Below are positions 50,701-61,200 of a stretch of 64,000 nucleotides of DNA, one piece after another. The stretch is from Vitis vinifera (lineage: Eukaryota > Streptophyta > Magnoliopsida > Vitales > Vitaceae). Made by a program: the position numbers and the translations under genes. How positions within the stretch are numbered: the stretch's first letter is position 1; the number at the start of each line of letters is the position of its first letter. Location of the stretch: the NCBI RefSeq assembly GCF_030704535.1, contig NC_081812.1, forward strand, positions 18,485,501-18,549,500, written 5' to 3'. Below the pieces are notes generated by a model that saw only the letters and a program-made list of their open reading frames with translations, was not told the origin of the DNA and did no database searches.

Positions 50701-53700
50701 CAAGAAATTGATCTGGTCTAGAGCACAGGCCTTACGCACTGCACCATTGCCAAACACTCCTTTATTCCAAAGTTTAATGTCTTCCTTGAATGCCTTCAGT
50801 TTGGAAGCCAAAATAAAGCTAGAAGACCCACTAAACTGATAGCCTTCCTACCATCCCTTCACCAAGTCTTTGAACCCATCCACCTTAAGCCACATGTTTT
50901 CGAATCTGCACGGGGTCTTACTGCTTCTCACCCCACCTCCCTCCAATAGAATAAGAGAATGATCCAAAACAGGCCTTGGTAAAAGGGTTATCATATAAAT
51001 TCACATTGTTCTGCAGAAACCACGTTATAGATTTCAACTGAACAAATTTGCAATGATAATGGAAGAATTAATTATAGATGAACTGTGGCTCCTAAATGAG
51101 TTCCATATAACTTCACATTGTTCTGCAGAAACCACGCTGCAGCAAATTGGGTAAAAAAGAATTATCTATATGGTTTATGACCATTTCATTCAGCCATACA
51201 GAAAGAACTGTCTGGACCTTCAGCCGTTCTCAGCTAGAGAACACATACAAGCAACATGTATCACCTACCCTTCTTGAGCTCTTACCCAAGAAATTCAGAG
51301 AAAGTAGAGAGAATATTATAACTTTACTGCAAGATTAGCAACTATTCGATGATTTTAAATTTTATACTGTAAACAAGAAACAAAATGGTGAATATTTTTA
51401 GAAATGTCCCAAAATATAATAGTTGAAGGATATGTGCATTCTAGTAAAACTAGCTTCTTAAAATTACCAGTTGCAGTTCCTATGCCCATCAATGAAGAAC
51501 CCGCATTGGCCATGATAGCTCGCACATCAGCAAAATCCACATTCACCAATCCTGGGATCTGCAGTTGAGGTAACTCACCGCCATTTAGAGAAGAACAACA
51601 ATATGAACCCCAAAAGTTGTACACAATCTTGAACCAAAAAATCTCAATGAATCTAGTTATCTGAACAAAGCATAGTGACATGAAGAAAATTTTAGAAGTG
51701 GCATACCCAAATAAAATTCACTGTGACATGCACCACCAAATGTTACCCATGCTGGTAGAAGTACAGTCCATTTATGCTCATCTTTTTTTTTCTTTTGATA
51801 GGAAAAAAAAAATATTAATAGGACCTAAAAAAGGTGCAACAAAGTACATAGACTGTATACAAAGTAAGCCAAGAGGCAAAGCAAAAAAATACAAGGTGCT
51901 TAGGAAAAAAGTCTCTTCCCAAGGACCCCAACAAATCAATAAAATCCATCATGGTTAGGGCAACCCCATCTCTATACATCTTAATCCATAAAAGAAGGTT
52001 GCAAAGAAAAGTAGATCTGATAATTTGATCAGAAATTTCTTTGCTTCTGAATGCTCTCTAATTCCTCTCCTTCTACAAACACCAAAATATGCACAACAGG
52101 ATAACCCTCTAAACCTTCTTTCATTTCTTTCCTACAAAACACCCCAAGAGGAATTCTCTAACCGAACTTGATATTATCCCTACAATCCAAACAAATAAAA
52201 CCAAATTCCATAACACTTAGGTCTAGCACAATACAAAAAGATGTAATCTAATGACTCTTCATCTTCTTTACAAAGAAAACACAATTCACTAGGGACCAAC
52301 CCTCCTTTGTAGTCTATCCAAAGTCAAAATCTTTCCCAAATAAGCTTCCCATGCAAAAAACCTTACATTGATCGAAGCCATTGCATTTCAAATAACACAC
52401 GTTGGAAACTCTTCTGCTCTTTCCTACCCCAAGAAATTATAAAAAGATTTGACTAAAAATTTATCCTTCTTTGCATCCATCCAATGCATCTCTTCTTTCC
52501 TCATATTTACTCATAGCCTTGCTTGAAGCCTCAAGAGGAAGGCCTCAACCCTTTCTATCTCTCACTCATTCAAATTCCTTGAAAAGTGAGTGTTCCAATG
52601 TCCACCTTCACCTTGCACATCAGCCACCTAGACATCCTTTGTCATAGCTACGAAATACAAAGATTGGAAAGACTCTCTTAGATGTGAATCATTACACCAT
52701 TTGTCATTTCAAAACTTCACACTTTTACCATTGTCCACAATGAATGAGGTTTTGCCATTAAGATTCTTGTAAACTCTCTTGACGACCTTTCACAATCCCA
52801 CCCCAAAACCACCACTATTGTCCTTGGAACACCAACCTCCTTCCTCCTCCCCATGTTTCCCAACTTGCTTCTATAGGGATTCATTTTCTGAGGCAAACCT
52901 CAAATTCCACTGGCCTAGCAAAGCCCTATTTAGAATTGAGAGATTTTTAATCCCAAGGTCTCCATCAAGTTTCTCTATGCAAGCAATTATCCACCTCACT
53001 AAGTGTGGTTTTTCTCTAATGAACCCCCACCCTTCAAAAAATTTCTTTGAATCTTCTCAATCCTCACTCATCTAAATGGGAATGACAAAAAGAGACATAC
53101 AGTAAATAGGCAATCTTGATAGAGTGCCCTAGATGAAAGTGAGTCTTCCACTCTTAGAAAGGTATCACCTTTTTCCACATAGCCAATCTCTTGTGGACCC
53201 TCTCTTCCAACAAATGTCAACCAACCATTGACTTACAGGGGGCTTCTAGGGTAAGACCCAAGTCTACGGTGCTAATATCCCCTTTCCTATAACCTAACTT
53301 GGCCACTACTCCTCCTCATTAGGAAGCTAGCAATGGGAATTAAATCTCTCTTCTCCAAATTGATTTTATTTGATAAATCGTTGAAGGAATATTCTCATAT
53401 ATCTCAAGAGTATTTATACAAAGTACACAAGGCTATTTTAGGATAGCCAACTATACAAAATAAATCATAACCACACAATCAGCTATACACAGTTGTACAT
53501 AGCCGACTCTCCCCCTCAAGTTGGTGCATAGATATCGCACATGCCAAACTTGGATAATGATGCATAGAATGGACTACTAGTAAAAGCATGAGTCATCATC
53601 CATTTGAAGGAAACTAATAGAAAATACAGACATAACCTTTCTTACAAAATTAGAATGCTCTCATTGTGATTATCAAGAAATTAAAGTGAATCAATTACCA

Positions 53701-55972
53701 TTATCATGGTACCAAGGAAGATGAAGAAAGACAAGAAATAACTATGTTTGGAGTATCTTGAATCTATATATACAGAAACCCAATCTAATAAATCACTAAC
53801 ATGTTTCCTAAATCATAGGTTTGAGATTCCTTCTCTACTCTTCTTCTCTTTCTTCCTTTTTGCTTTGTTTCTTTAATTCTAGTCCTAATTCTATTTTTAT
53901 AAGAAAAAAAAAAAACATAGAAGGAACCAGATGGAATTTGATGTTCTCATAACAAATTCATTACATATCACATACCATAATTATATCTGATATACCACGG
54001 ACACCTTGTCGAAGAATGTCATCAGCCAGATTAAATGCTTCAGTTACCGGAGTTGACTGGGAAACAGCAGTCAATAACTTGTCATTTGGAATGACAATTA
54101 GTGTGTCAACACTATCTCTCAAAGCTGCAATTCCTTCCTGAGCTTGAACTGCCCTTCTTCGTCCCTCAAAAGAGAAAGGGGTCGTAACAATACCAACTGT
54201 CAAGATACCCATTGATTTTGCAACCCCTGCAATCACAGGAGCCCCACCAGTGCCAGTTCCTCCACCCATTCCAGCCTGTGGATAGAAATTAAAGGCCCAG
54301 AAGTAAGAAAAAATAAATAAAAACAGGAATGGAAGGCTAGCTTACCTTGTCCAAGTTTTTAACAGTATAAAGCTCTTAAAATTTTAATATTTTATCATAA
54401 TAAAAGTCATAGAGCATATCTATGAATATCACTTTACATATCAATATACTATTTATGCTAACTCGCAAAAACTTTCCATGTTATACTTTTGCACCAGATT
54501 GCTCTTATTTTAAATATTCATTAGAAATATCTAAGTTTTTATTCAACTAAACAAAATTGACAATTTTTTTTCAAAACAACATCAGGATTGGATATGTCCA
54601 TTAAATTTGAAACCCTCTCAATTAATACTGTCTCATGTATCTTAACCATTATCTCAACCAGCTGCCACCCAACTTATTCAGCCAGGGATGCATGACTACC
54701 ACATAAGTTTTTTAATTGAAGCTACATCAATAATTTAACTTGGCTAAATTTAAAAAGAAAAAAAAAATTGAAAACTGAGAAGCCTGGAATCATGCAGTTC
54801 AAAGCCATATTGTTAATTTAGACCTGATTAGTGAACCAAAGAAGCATTAGAATTAAGTAGGAAGTGCAATCAATAAACAAGATGCCAAAATCCACCAAAA
54901 AAAGAGCTAAAGATGAAATTGATGATAACAATAATAATAGAATAGCAATTCCTTCAGGTTGAAACTTTTAAGTAAACAAGAGATCAGCTACATCCTTTAT
55001 GGCTAGTTGGAGTAATAGCAAGGATGAATTACATGGATTAAGAAGATAACACACCAAATAGAAAAAAGGCTATTACATTCTAGGGTTCTCTCCTTCTATC
55101 AACATTATCATCCAAAAGCTCTCACAAAAAAGAAGAGGAGACAACCATATAAGATACTGAAAGTGGTAAAAGATCCATAATTGAGCCACTAAATTTAGAT
55201 TATGTATGACAATAAATAACAGTTTTTGCACAAAAATTACACTCTACTTTGAATAACTTTTGTTTTCATCAAATATCTTATTATCTTATAATGTCTAAAC
55301 AGAGTTTGAACTTACAGTAACGAAGACCATGTCTGCACCATAAACTGCCTCTTCTATAGCTTCTTTGCTTTCTTTGGCTGCATTCATACCAATATCTGGG
55401 TTCCCACCCGCACCAAGACCCCTAGTTAACTCTTGACCAATTTGTAAACGGTGCTCAGTATATACAGGTGACATTCTCATGGCTTGAACATCTGTATTAA
55501 CTATCCAGAACTCAACACCCTGCATGGAACTCTCTATCATTCGATTAACTGCATTAGACCCACCACCTCCAACACCAATAACTTTGATCTTGGCTTCGTT
55601 ATAATTGCTTGGACCAGATGAATCTCTTATGCTTTCAGTCACACTCCCACTTGAAGCATCCTTCCTTGGACTACTTACATTGCTACTCCCCTCGCCTCTA
55701 AGCATTGATACTTCAGGATGAAGATCAAGAAAAGGGTCCTTGCTATGGTATGGGCTGACACTGTGAGAATTGGCTGAACATTTGAACTGGGGTAATCTTG
55801 ATGAAATTCTTTGGCCTGCACCCAACATCTCATTCTTATCATCAAACATCTTCAAGGAGTTAACTCTCCTCTGGTGATTCCCCAATGATATTCTTCTTCC
55901 AAGGACATTTAGTAGCTCCATCTGGTTTCTGGTATCAGAAGGCGTAAAATATGATGACATACAAGTTGCCAT
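44702..55972 (-). CDS. FTSZ2: Plastid division protein FtsZ2
   Basis: FtsZ2 is a tubulin-like GTPase that forms the stromal Z ring with FtsZ1 and is tethered by ARC6. Seven minus-strand exons give 486 aa with matching phases: 55316-55972, 53976-54275, 51468-51558, 47173-47297, 46292-46384, 44918-44983 and 44702-44830. Residues 1 to about 125 are a Ser-rich transit peptide and linker. GTP-binding parts are [13 protein letters not shown] (131-143) and the tubulin signature GGGTGTG (223-229). The catalytic loop NVDFADV lies at 325-331. The C-terminal motif [10 protein letters not shown] (470-479) is the ARC6-binding tail that marks FtsZ2 rather than FtsZ1. I chose the ATG at 55972 because MATC matches family starts; an in-frame ATG at 56005 would add 11 residues. 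Introns 2 and 3 are swollen by LINEs and Copia debris. Intron 4 begins with GT followed by a CT microsatellite. Confidence 0.95.
45930..46240 (+). repeat. Gypsy LTR-like fragment in FtsZ2 intron 5
   Basis: The phrase GTGTCACAACTGGCTCAAAC followed by GACCCTCCCTTGAGC (about 46171-46205) resembles the LTR start seen, on the opposite strand, near 35215 and 36245 (TGTCAC/TGTCAT...CAAATGACCCTCC). Text before it looks like retroelement internal sequence. No coding part remains. Similarity was judged by eye. Confidence 0.4.
47147..47170. repeat. (AG)12 microsatellite abutting an FtsZ2 splice donor
   Basis: Twelve AG units on plus read as CT units on the coding strand, starting immediately after the GT of FtsZ2 intron 4 (47172-47171). 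The donor context is therefore GAG, then GT, then a CT tract. Confidence 0.92.
47847..50990 (-). mobile_element. LINE (L1-type), 5'-truncated, in FtsZ2 intron 3
   Basis: On the minus strand the element starts near 50990 at the end of the endonuclease domain ([17 protein letters not shown]) and runs through a linker ([20 protein letters not shown]). The reverse transcriptase follows ([20 protein letters not shown], about 50070-50130; [12 protein letters not shown], about 49555-49590), then [20 protein letters not shown] (about 49250-49310) and a [12 protein letters not shown] block near 48790. It ends with an A tail seen as T16 at 47847-47862. Stops and frameshifts split ORF2. The usual FADD catalytic motif reads FAYD, so the enzyme would be dead. 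The element has the same direction as FtsZ2. No clear target duplication was found. Confidence 0.88.
50992..51136. repeat. 33-bp direct repeat, two copies 112 bp apart
   Basis: Segments 50992-51024 and 51104-51136 share CATATAA, one variable base, then TTCACATTGTTCTGCAG and AAACCACG. They lie in FtsZ2 intron 3 at the 5' junction of the LINE. Confidence 0.8.
51783..53375 (-). mobile_element. Second 5'-truncated LINE in FtsZ2 intron 2
   Basis: Minus-strand text begins near 53375 with the end of the reverse transcriptase ([14 protein letters not shown], where intact copies read ...EVEELA next). It continues through a decayed YLSK-like region and zinc-binding-type phrases, and ends with a T-rich tail on plus (51783-51795). 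Frameshifts are frequent and no long frame remains. It is more decayed than the LINE in intron 3 and also lies in the sense direction of FtsZ2. Confidence 0.75.
53376..53640 (-). mobile_element. Copia retrotransposon 3' end: polypurine tract plus LTR start
   Basis: Read on the minus strand, TTGGCATGTGCGATATCTAT leads to GCACCAACTTGAGGGGGAG, a typical Copia polypurine tract (about 53510-53528). An LTR-like region follows with a TATAAATACTC promoter-type box (about 53410-53420) and ends near 53376, directly next to the LINE above. Only a few hundred bases remain and no pol is present. Confidence 0.6.
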
Positions 55973-56901
55973 CTTAAAACAGCTAAACACAAATCCCGGG
56001 CGCAAGGCGAGCAGAAGAATTTTCAGAAAATTTAAATACCCAAATTACTAAATTTCTTATTCTGCAGCCTATTGTTCTTCACAGACCTGTTTAACAAAAA
56101 AAGGGGGCATAACACAAAAACAATTACAACAGGCCCATAAAAGAAACAAACATATGAATCTTTTGTAAGCAAACTCAACCTTGATTAGGTTCGATTCATG
56201 TTGATGCAACAAAATAAGTAAAAAAAATTGTGTTAGTGCCGTGTGATGAGGCCATACATCCTAAACTATATTAGTTGGAATTTGCAACCTGCACTGAATT
56301 ACAGCCTAATTCCTTGGAAAATGTAGCCAGAAAATAAAACAGCACCCTTCTTATACCATTCTGAAGAAGGGCAGACTGTACTCAAGAAAGTATATCTGTT
56401 CTTACACTGTGAGATCGACCATTAACCTGCGATCAACATGGTACGTATGCTCTTGCACTACAAGATTAAAATGATTATTGAGTACTTCCCAATAGCATGT
56501 TCCTAATTCCTTTCCCATATGCCAAACAGCCATAATATAGCAGACCACTACTCGAAACCTACAATCCACAAATGCAAATTGGCCTACAGTCCCAGCACTG
56601 TGGCATGAAAGCACCACAAATAGTGCACACTGAAGAAAAATGGCAAAGGAAAAGAAACGATCTAAAGAGCAAAATTCAACATTAAGTACAGAAAATGCAC
56701 AAAAACAGTAAAACCAGACCCACGACAATGGCCCGCGAGTATACCAAAAATTCAGATCAAGCAGAACCCTAAAATCCAAGAAACCCAACAAACAAGAAGG
56801 AGAACAACAGAAAATGCAACAAGTACAGAGGCATCATCAACAACAAAATCATTACAATTGACAACCAGAACAATCCTATGACGATATAGAGAAAATGGCA
56901 C

Positions 56902-57150
56902 CTGGGTTCAAGGAAGAAACCTGAAAGCGTTGCAGAAACAGCGAATCCCGAACGCATTTGGAACTGAAAGAGAGTCTTGGGTTCAGACGCTTGGACACTA
57001 GGCAATGTGTGGCAATGTGGGGATTTTGTTGATAAAATTGAAGGAAGAAGATTTGCTGAGGATTATAGCAAACAAGGAAAGAAGCAGCTAAAGTGGGTTT
57101 TTGGGAAGAAATGAGGTGTGTGTGGGCTCCAACGGAGGAGGAAAAGGTTT
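56902..57150 (-). other. FTSZ2: Probable FtsZ2 5' UTR exon and leader intron
   Basis: On the minus strand a donor (TGAACCCAG then GTGCCA, donor G at 56901) and an acceptor (TTAAACAG then GTCTGTG, exon resuming at 56086) define a leader intron of about 0.8 kb between an upstream non-coding exon and the ATG exon. The 5' end near 57150 is a guess from composition. Confidence 0.4.
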
Positions 57151-57199
57151 GTTGCAAACAAAGACATGAGAAGAGCTCCTTATCGGCGAGGGTTTAGGT

Positions 57200-58243
57200 G
57201 ATTGGCTCTCTTCACACCCCCAACCCTTAAACCCCTTTTTTTTCCCTACAAAAAACAACCCTCCAATATCAACATTGGGGCACCCTTCCAAAATAGCTCG
57301 GTAGATACATCCCCCACACCCTTCAACTTTCATGCCATGAAAAAGTCCAAGTGAGTAACGGGATTTTTTCATATATGTACGACTTTTCAACAAAAAAAAT
57401 ATAGAAAAAATTTGTTATTTATAAATTAAAAATTTACAAATAAAATAAATATTTTTAAAAATAAATTTAGCTTATATTTGATTTCTTATAAACTACCGTA
57501 TAATTCATATCATTTTATCTACACAATATATGAAAATTTAAGAACCTTTGGTAACAATTTTAAAAAATATTTTTTAAAAACTGTTATTTAATCTTTTGTA
57601 AAATAAAAGTTTGTTTGAAAATTTAAAATATTTTTAATTTTTATTTAAATTTAAAAATAAAATATATATGTGATATTTTATTTTTAATTATTCTAAATAT
57701 TTGTATAATTATTTTTTAAAATAGACATTAAAAAACAAGTGAAAAAAAATATTATCTAAAAAAACTAAAAATATTTTTTTAAACAAATAAGTTTTCAGGT
57801 TTTATTTTTAAGAATAATTTTTAAAAAATAAAAAAATAATTATCAAATAAGTCATAATATTTGTATATAAAACATATTTTGGATTACGATATTGAATTTA
57901 AAGATTTGGATGGGAATAAATATATATAATAAATTTATTATCTTACATTACATCTAAAATAAAATTTCCATTGGGTTTGCCCTTGCTTCCGTTTTGAAAA
58001 CAAAATGCTTTGTCTAAAAATTTTGAATCATTTAAATTCATAATGTAAGTAAAATTTGGAAGATAATAAATAGTCGAATTAACAAAATTTGAATTGAGTT
58101 CCTTCTAACCTTTTGACTTTCCCAAATTAAGGTGGAATGACGAAATTACCCCAGAGAGGAAAATGGAGCCGACATGTAATTGGTATATGATTAATTCACC
58201 AAAGGAGTGTGCCCGGAACGATTGGAATAGCGCGGGGTGGTCT
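57200..58243. other. AT-rich divergent intergenic region FtsZ2-ISCA1
   Basis: Very AT-rich between about 57360 and 58130, with no coding content. The segment 58140-58243 probably holds the ISCA1 leader. Confidence 0.6.
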
Positions 58244-61200
58244 ATGGCATCTTCATTTCTCGCGGCAGCAGCGGCGAAGGCCGGACCCAGCTTAAGGCGC
58301 CAAGCCCTAACCCTAACGGACGCTGCTGCTTCTAGAATACGGCACCTCCTTCAGCAGCGTCAGCGCACTTTCCTCCGCCTCGGCGTCAAGGCTCGCGGCT
58401 GCAACGGCTTATCCTATACCCTTAATTACGCAGGTTTCTTTCTCTTTAAATTCCTTCGGTTTTTCTTTTTGTTCTTCTTTCGTGTCGTTTGTTTCCAAGG
58501 AAAATCGTTCCTCCTCAAATTTTAGGCGCATGAAAATATTTTCCGGGCACGTAGCGTACAAATAGATCGAATAAGGTGCGTTTGGTTGCACGAATTGGGG
58601 CCCTGAGTGCGAATCAGGAATTTCCTTTTCATTGTCTCCCCGGTTGTGGAGGCTTATTGGTTTTATATATGCAAATCCATTATCGCAAATGAGGTTATTG
58701 CAGAAATTGTAGCCATCAATGCAGTTTTTTGTTGGTCAATCCAATTTCCTCTGGTGGGCGCCAATTGCAAATGCGCAAGTGATGGATTTGCTTCATTGTG
58801 ATGCTTTTAGCATCTGAAATTGTTCTAAACCCACAGTTTTAGAGCGAAGGAGTTTTATTGCAAATGGCCTTTTGAATAACTGGAGACTGGAACAGTGCAC
58901 CATGTTCAGAAAATTGCTTTCATTGCTCCTTTCTTTGACATGTTTATGTACAAAAACATGCATAGGCACTGGTTTGTTTGGGGGCTGTGGAAAGAGTGCA
59001 ATGGAAGAAAGCTTGGGAGCCCAGAAGTATCAGGCTAGAATTTAATGGAAATTATTTTTTTAGATACTTTTTATATGGTCATTGATATTGATTTTTAAGC
59101 CACAGTAGCAATTTTTGTTGATGTCACTGATGATGTGGGAAGGGTTTGAGTTCTGGCGCCTGTCAGGAGGTGATGTTCCGTATTTCTTCCATCCCTAGCT
59201 GTAACTTGTTGTTTTCCCACCACAGGGGTATGCATACTCCTTGTATTCTTGGATGTTCCCCTTTCTCGTGCTTTCAACAATTATATTCTTATGTAAAAGA
59301 TTATGTATGTATATTGTGATACCTGTTTTATTTTTGTGTTTGCTTTTCAATTTGTGATGTCTTTCTTTGAGCTGAATTTGACATTATTTGTTACTGAGAC
59401 GATGAGCCACTTTCTTTTAACTTCTAGTCGATGTTTTAAGCTTGTGTGGACTTGGAAAGTGACCAACATGAAAATATATGAAAATTACATCTTTATTTTT
59501 TTCTTCTTCTTCCTTGTTCTTGATACTTCCCTTTTTGTTGCTCATAAAATGCTCCTTGTATTGTTATGGATCGTAACATGATAACATGACTTTCTATTGG
59601 GTTAGACATAGCATTATGAGAATTTTCTGATCAGAACTTTTTTTCATGTAATTAATTATTCCAGGAATCTTTTTGTTTTGGAAGCCATTATTTGGTATAT
59701 AATTTCACTGTGAACAATTCTTAATTTATCATTGCTCTTTTTTAATAGATGACAAAGGGAAGTTTGATGAGTTGGTTGAGGATAAGGGTGTAAAGATTTT
59801 GATTGATCCAAAGGCTCTCATGCATGTCATTGGTACAAAGATGGATTTTGTAGATGACAAACTCAGGTACTCAAATTTTCTTTGGGCTTGTAGGCGCAGC
59901 ATATATGTTGGCATAGTAAGACAAACATGCATGCATATGTGCACATGTTTGGCTTTACTTATATCATTTTTTATTTCTATTTTTTGGAAGTACTTCATTC
60001 TCAAATCTGTTATAACCCATCATTCTACTGAAAACCAAAGCAATTGATTACCAAATATCCTTGTGCTGTGTTTGGGGCAAATGAAATTGGGCCATAGAAT
60101 ACCAAATGTTAAAATCAATAGAATACCTGTACTCTTAGGATGAAGAAAATATTTCCCACTCCTTGTTTGAATGCTTAAGGAAGATGTTAGTTTATTCTTC
60201 ACTTGGGTGAAACAAGAATGTTATCAAATCACCACACTCATCTTCACCCCTATTTCTCCACCATCATCAATACCATCACCATTCCCTTTAATAACAATTT
60301 GACCGCCGCCTCTCCACAGAAGCCCCATATAGTACCCAGATAGATACCACTGAATCACCATTACATCCACCTGCGTTATCATCAGTTCACTAATGCATCA
60401 GCCAATACTGAAACTGTGTCACAACCTCCAAAGCCACCCCTACATTGCTGCCATCTTTACCACCTCCACTCCATGGTTTCCACCATGACACTATCATAAC
60501 CAGCCTTGATTCATAAGTCTCACCTCACTATCACCAACACAACCCCAATGTCACTACCACCCTTGACCTTTCACTAATCTTGTTGCTTCCGCTAACATGA
60601 CACTACTATGACCATCAACTCAACCTATAGTTTCAAAGTTCACAGTATAATAATGAACATTAGGTATATTTTGCATTTGATTGGATACATAAATTGAATT
60701 GGAGTAAGATCTAAATAAAAATCCTGCTTGTAAATGTGTAATAATTCGTAATTTTGAAAATGGTTAGCTTTGGAATTCAAGAACAAGGAATATCTTAGCA
60801 TCTTTTGTTAGTTCCAATGAAAACTGGAAAAACCGTCTGGAGTTCTGGTTGAAATTTGGTCAACTTTATGTTAATTATTATATGGGCTTGTTTGACTCGG
60901 GTTATATGTTATTAAGCAATAATTGTAGAGAAGTGAATCAGAGTGCTGTTGTTGTTGTTGAAAGGAGTGAGTGTGAAGCATGGTTTTAAAAACCGGATTG
61001 GACCGACCGGTCATGGTTCCGGTTCGGTTTGGCCAATTGGACCGGAAAGCGATCAAACTGGAATCGGACCACTTGAATCGGCAATCCGACTGACGAACCG
61101 GCCGGTTCCATTCGGTTCCAGCAGCTCATTTTCCTTCCCCCTTCCCCGTGCGGCTAATACCTCCACTGTCGTCTTGCTGGAAGCGGTACCTCCACTGTCG

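Noticed and set aside
55973-56005. FtsZ2 starting at the ATG at 56005
   Set aside because: The first 11 residues do not resemble family starts, and MATC at 55972 aligns with known FtsZ2 N-termini.
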